A DNA stretch of 8,394 bases. Origin: Chloroflexota bacterium (GTDB lineage: Bacteria > Chloroflexota > Anaerolineae > Aggregatilineales > Phototrophicaceae). Below the pieces are notes generated by a model. That model ran no database searches. It was given only the letters and a program-made list of their open reading frames with translations, and had not been told where the DNA came from. The stretch is from the NCBI GenBank assembly GCA_003242205.1, contig QGUR01000198.1:1-8394 (forward strand), read 5' to 3'. Shown piece by piece: positions 7,377 to 8,394 of the stretch. The translations under genes were made by a program, and so were the position numbers. The first letter of the stretch is position 1, and each line of letters starts with the position of its first letter.

Positions 7377-8297
7377 TTGGCCGCGTTTGACATCATCGTA
7401 CTCGGCGATTACTTCTACGATCTGATCTATACAGGCCTCACCGAGTTCCCCGAACTAGGGCGTGAAGTCTTCAGTACCGACGTAACCACCACCGGCGGCG
7501 CGATGTACATCACCGCCGTGTCGCTGCGCCGTCTCGGCGTGCGCGTCGGTTGGCCTGCTTATTTTGGCAACGATTACTACAGTCGTTCGGTCTACGACTT
7601 CGCCCGCGCGGAAGATCTCGATCTGTCGCTGGCGAAGCACGTCGATGCGCCGTACCGCCGCGTGACGACCGCGATTCCCCTGCATGGCGAGCGCGCGTTC
7701 GTCACCTTCACCGACCCCGAAGCGCCAGACCTGCACCGTCACTGGCTGGAAGCGCTCGAAAAAACAGAATTTCGCCATGTGCATCTGGCTTCGCTGGATT
7801 GCCCGGAGCGTTTGAAGCCGGTTGCGGAACTGGCGCGGGTGCGTGGCGCGACGGTTTCCGTCGATTGCGGCGATGGGCCGCATCTCAAGAATCCGGCGCA
7901 GTGCCGCGAACGGCTGGCCGAAGTCGATATTTTCATGCCAAACGCGCGCGAAGCGCGCATCATTGCGGAAACCGAGACGGTAGATGAGGCGCTGGTAAGG
8001 CTGAGCGAGCTGGTTCCCACGATCGTTATCAAAGACGGCGCGCGCGGTTCGATGGCCATCCATAACGGTATCGCCGCCAGCGCACCCGCGATCTCTGCCG
8101 GCGAGGTGATCGATACGACCGGCGCGGGGGACTGTTTCAACGCCGGATTTTTGACCGGATTCATCATTGACGGCGCGCCGCTGGAAACCTGCCTGCGTAT
8201 GGGCAATATTTGCGGCGGGCTGTCGGTCACCGGCGTCGGCGGGGCGACCGCTGCGCCCACACGCGCTCAACTGGACGAGTGGCTGGCGCGGGCATAA
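7377..8297 (+). CDS. PfkB-family carbohydrate kinase
   Basis: The 306-residue product is a ribokinase/PfkB-type sugar kinase, complete and of normal length. It transfers phosphate from ATP to a sugar or nucleoside hydroxyl in the cytoplasm. Residues 5-11 (DIIVLGD) form the first strand; the first PfkB signature appears as TTTGGAMYITAVSLRRLG (37-54), with the usual Asn of the GG-x-x-x-N pattern replaced by Ile45. The NxxE motif, which helps place magnesium and phosphate, is Asn189 to Glu192. The second signature reads DTTGAGDCFNAGF, with the catalytic base Asp252 in GAGD and the anion hole formed by the same loop. The start is TTG 7377, behind GGGAG. It lies 79 bases after the second permease and before a terminator, so it probably acts on the transported sugar. 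Substrate is unknown; fructokinase, ribokinase or KDG kinase-like activity are all possible. Confidence 0.92.
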   Translation: MAAFDIIVLGDYFYDLIYTGLTEFPELGREVFSTDVTTTGGAMYITAVSLRRLGVRVGWPAYFGNDYYSRSVYDFARAEDLDLSLAKHVDAPYRRVTTAIPLHGERAFVTFTDPEAPDLHRHWLEALEKTEFRHVHLASLDCPERLKPVAELARVRGATVSVDCGDGPHLKNPAQCRERLAEVDIFMPNAREARIIAETETVDEALVRLSELVPTIVIKDGARGSMAIHNGIAASAPAISAGEVIDTTGAGDCFNAGFLTGFIIDGAPLETCLRMGNICGGLSVTGVGGATAAPTRAQLDEWLARA

Positions 8298-8329
8298 CCC
8301 GGAAGCGGCCACTTCGACGCATGGAGCAA

Positions 8330-8367
8330 AAAAGAGCGCCGTTCCTGTTTGCGAACGGCGCTCTTTT
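8330..8367. terminator. Bidirectional intrinsic terminator
   Basis: AAAAGAGCGCCGTTC (8330-8344) pairs perfectly with GAACGGCGCTCTTTT (8353-8367) around an eight-base loop, giving a 15-bp stem that includes four A-T pairs at its base. On the plus strand the stem ends in TTTT then GTT; on the minus strand it ends in a run of six T (8333-8328). It lies 32 bases after the kinase stop and would close the transport operon, and equally a gene arriving from the right. Confidence 0.92.
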
Positions 8368-8373
8368 GTTAGG

Positions 8374-8394
8374 TTAGCCTTCAGCCGTTACAGC
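8374..8394 (-). CDS. Possible C-terminal end of a converging gene (partial)
   Basis: Read on the minus strand from the right edge, one frame gives AVTAEG and then TAA at 8376-8374, six bases before the terminator stem. The strong minus-direction T-run of that terminator supports a gene arriving from the right. Only six codons are visible, so neither the gene's existence nor its product can be established. Confidence 0.25.
   Translation of the reverse strand, partial: AVTAEG

Noticed and set aside
1..8394. CRISPR array, tRNA, rRNA, insertion sequence or phage feature
   Set aside because: No regularly spaced repeats, cloverleaf, rRNA segment, transposase or integrase was seen; the window is fully explained by the listed genes and short intergenic gaps.

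Overview
The window is GC-rich (roughly 60%), gene-dense bacterial DNA. It holds one very large gene on the minus strand, cut by the left edge, and a compact plus-strand sugar-uptake cluster that diverges from it. The style fits a free-living, carbohydrate-using bacterium, most plausibly an Anaerolineae-like member of Chloroflexota: an alpha-2-macroglobulin protein led by tandem Ig-like repeats, and a sugar ABC transporter without its own ATPase. No marker gene is present, so this taxonomic guess is an inference.

Layout: (1) 1-3921, minus strand: the N-terminal 1307 codons of a secreted alpha-2-macroglobulin (A2M) family protein, with a signal peptide, about four Ig-like domains, macroglobulin domains, a bait-region-like domain and the start of the conserved A2M core. 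The C-terminus lies outside the window. (2) 3922-4115: divergent control region with candidate promoters in both directions, an 8-bp inverted repeat placed at both -10 elements, and a 13-bp palindrome upstream of the plus-strand -10. (3) 4116-7297, plus strand: extracellular sugar-binding protein, then two CUT1-type permeases. A strong 15-bp hairpin lies between the binding-protein gene and the first permease; the two permease genes overlap. (4) 7377-8297, plus strand: a PfkB-family sugar kinase starting at TTG with a good ribosome-binding site. (5) 8330-8367: a strong bidirectional terminator, followed by what may be the last codons of a converging minus-strand gene.

The plus-strand genes make a coherent unit: the binding protein captures a sugar outside the membrane, the two permeases form the channel, and the kinase probably phosphorylates the sugar or a derivative of it in the cytoplasm. 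The ATP-hydrolysing subunit is absent and is probably a shared MsmK/UgpC-type ATPase encoded elsewhere. The A2M protein is probably unrelated functionally; bacterial A2Ms are thought to trap proteases.

I see no CRISPR array, tRNA, rRNA or mobile element, and no clear undescribed system. The most interesting items are the A2M domain architecture, the symmetrical divergent promoter region, the intercistronic hairpin, and a substitution in a conserved kinase motif. Translations of the A2M gene were made by hand.
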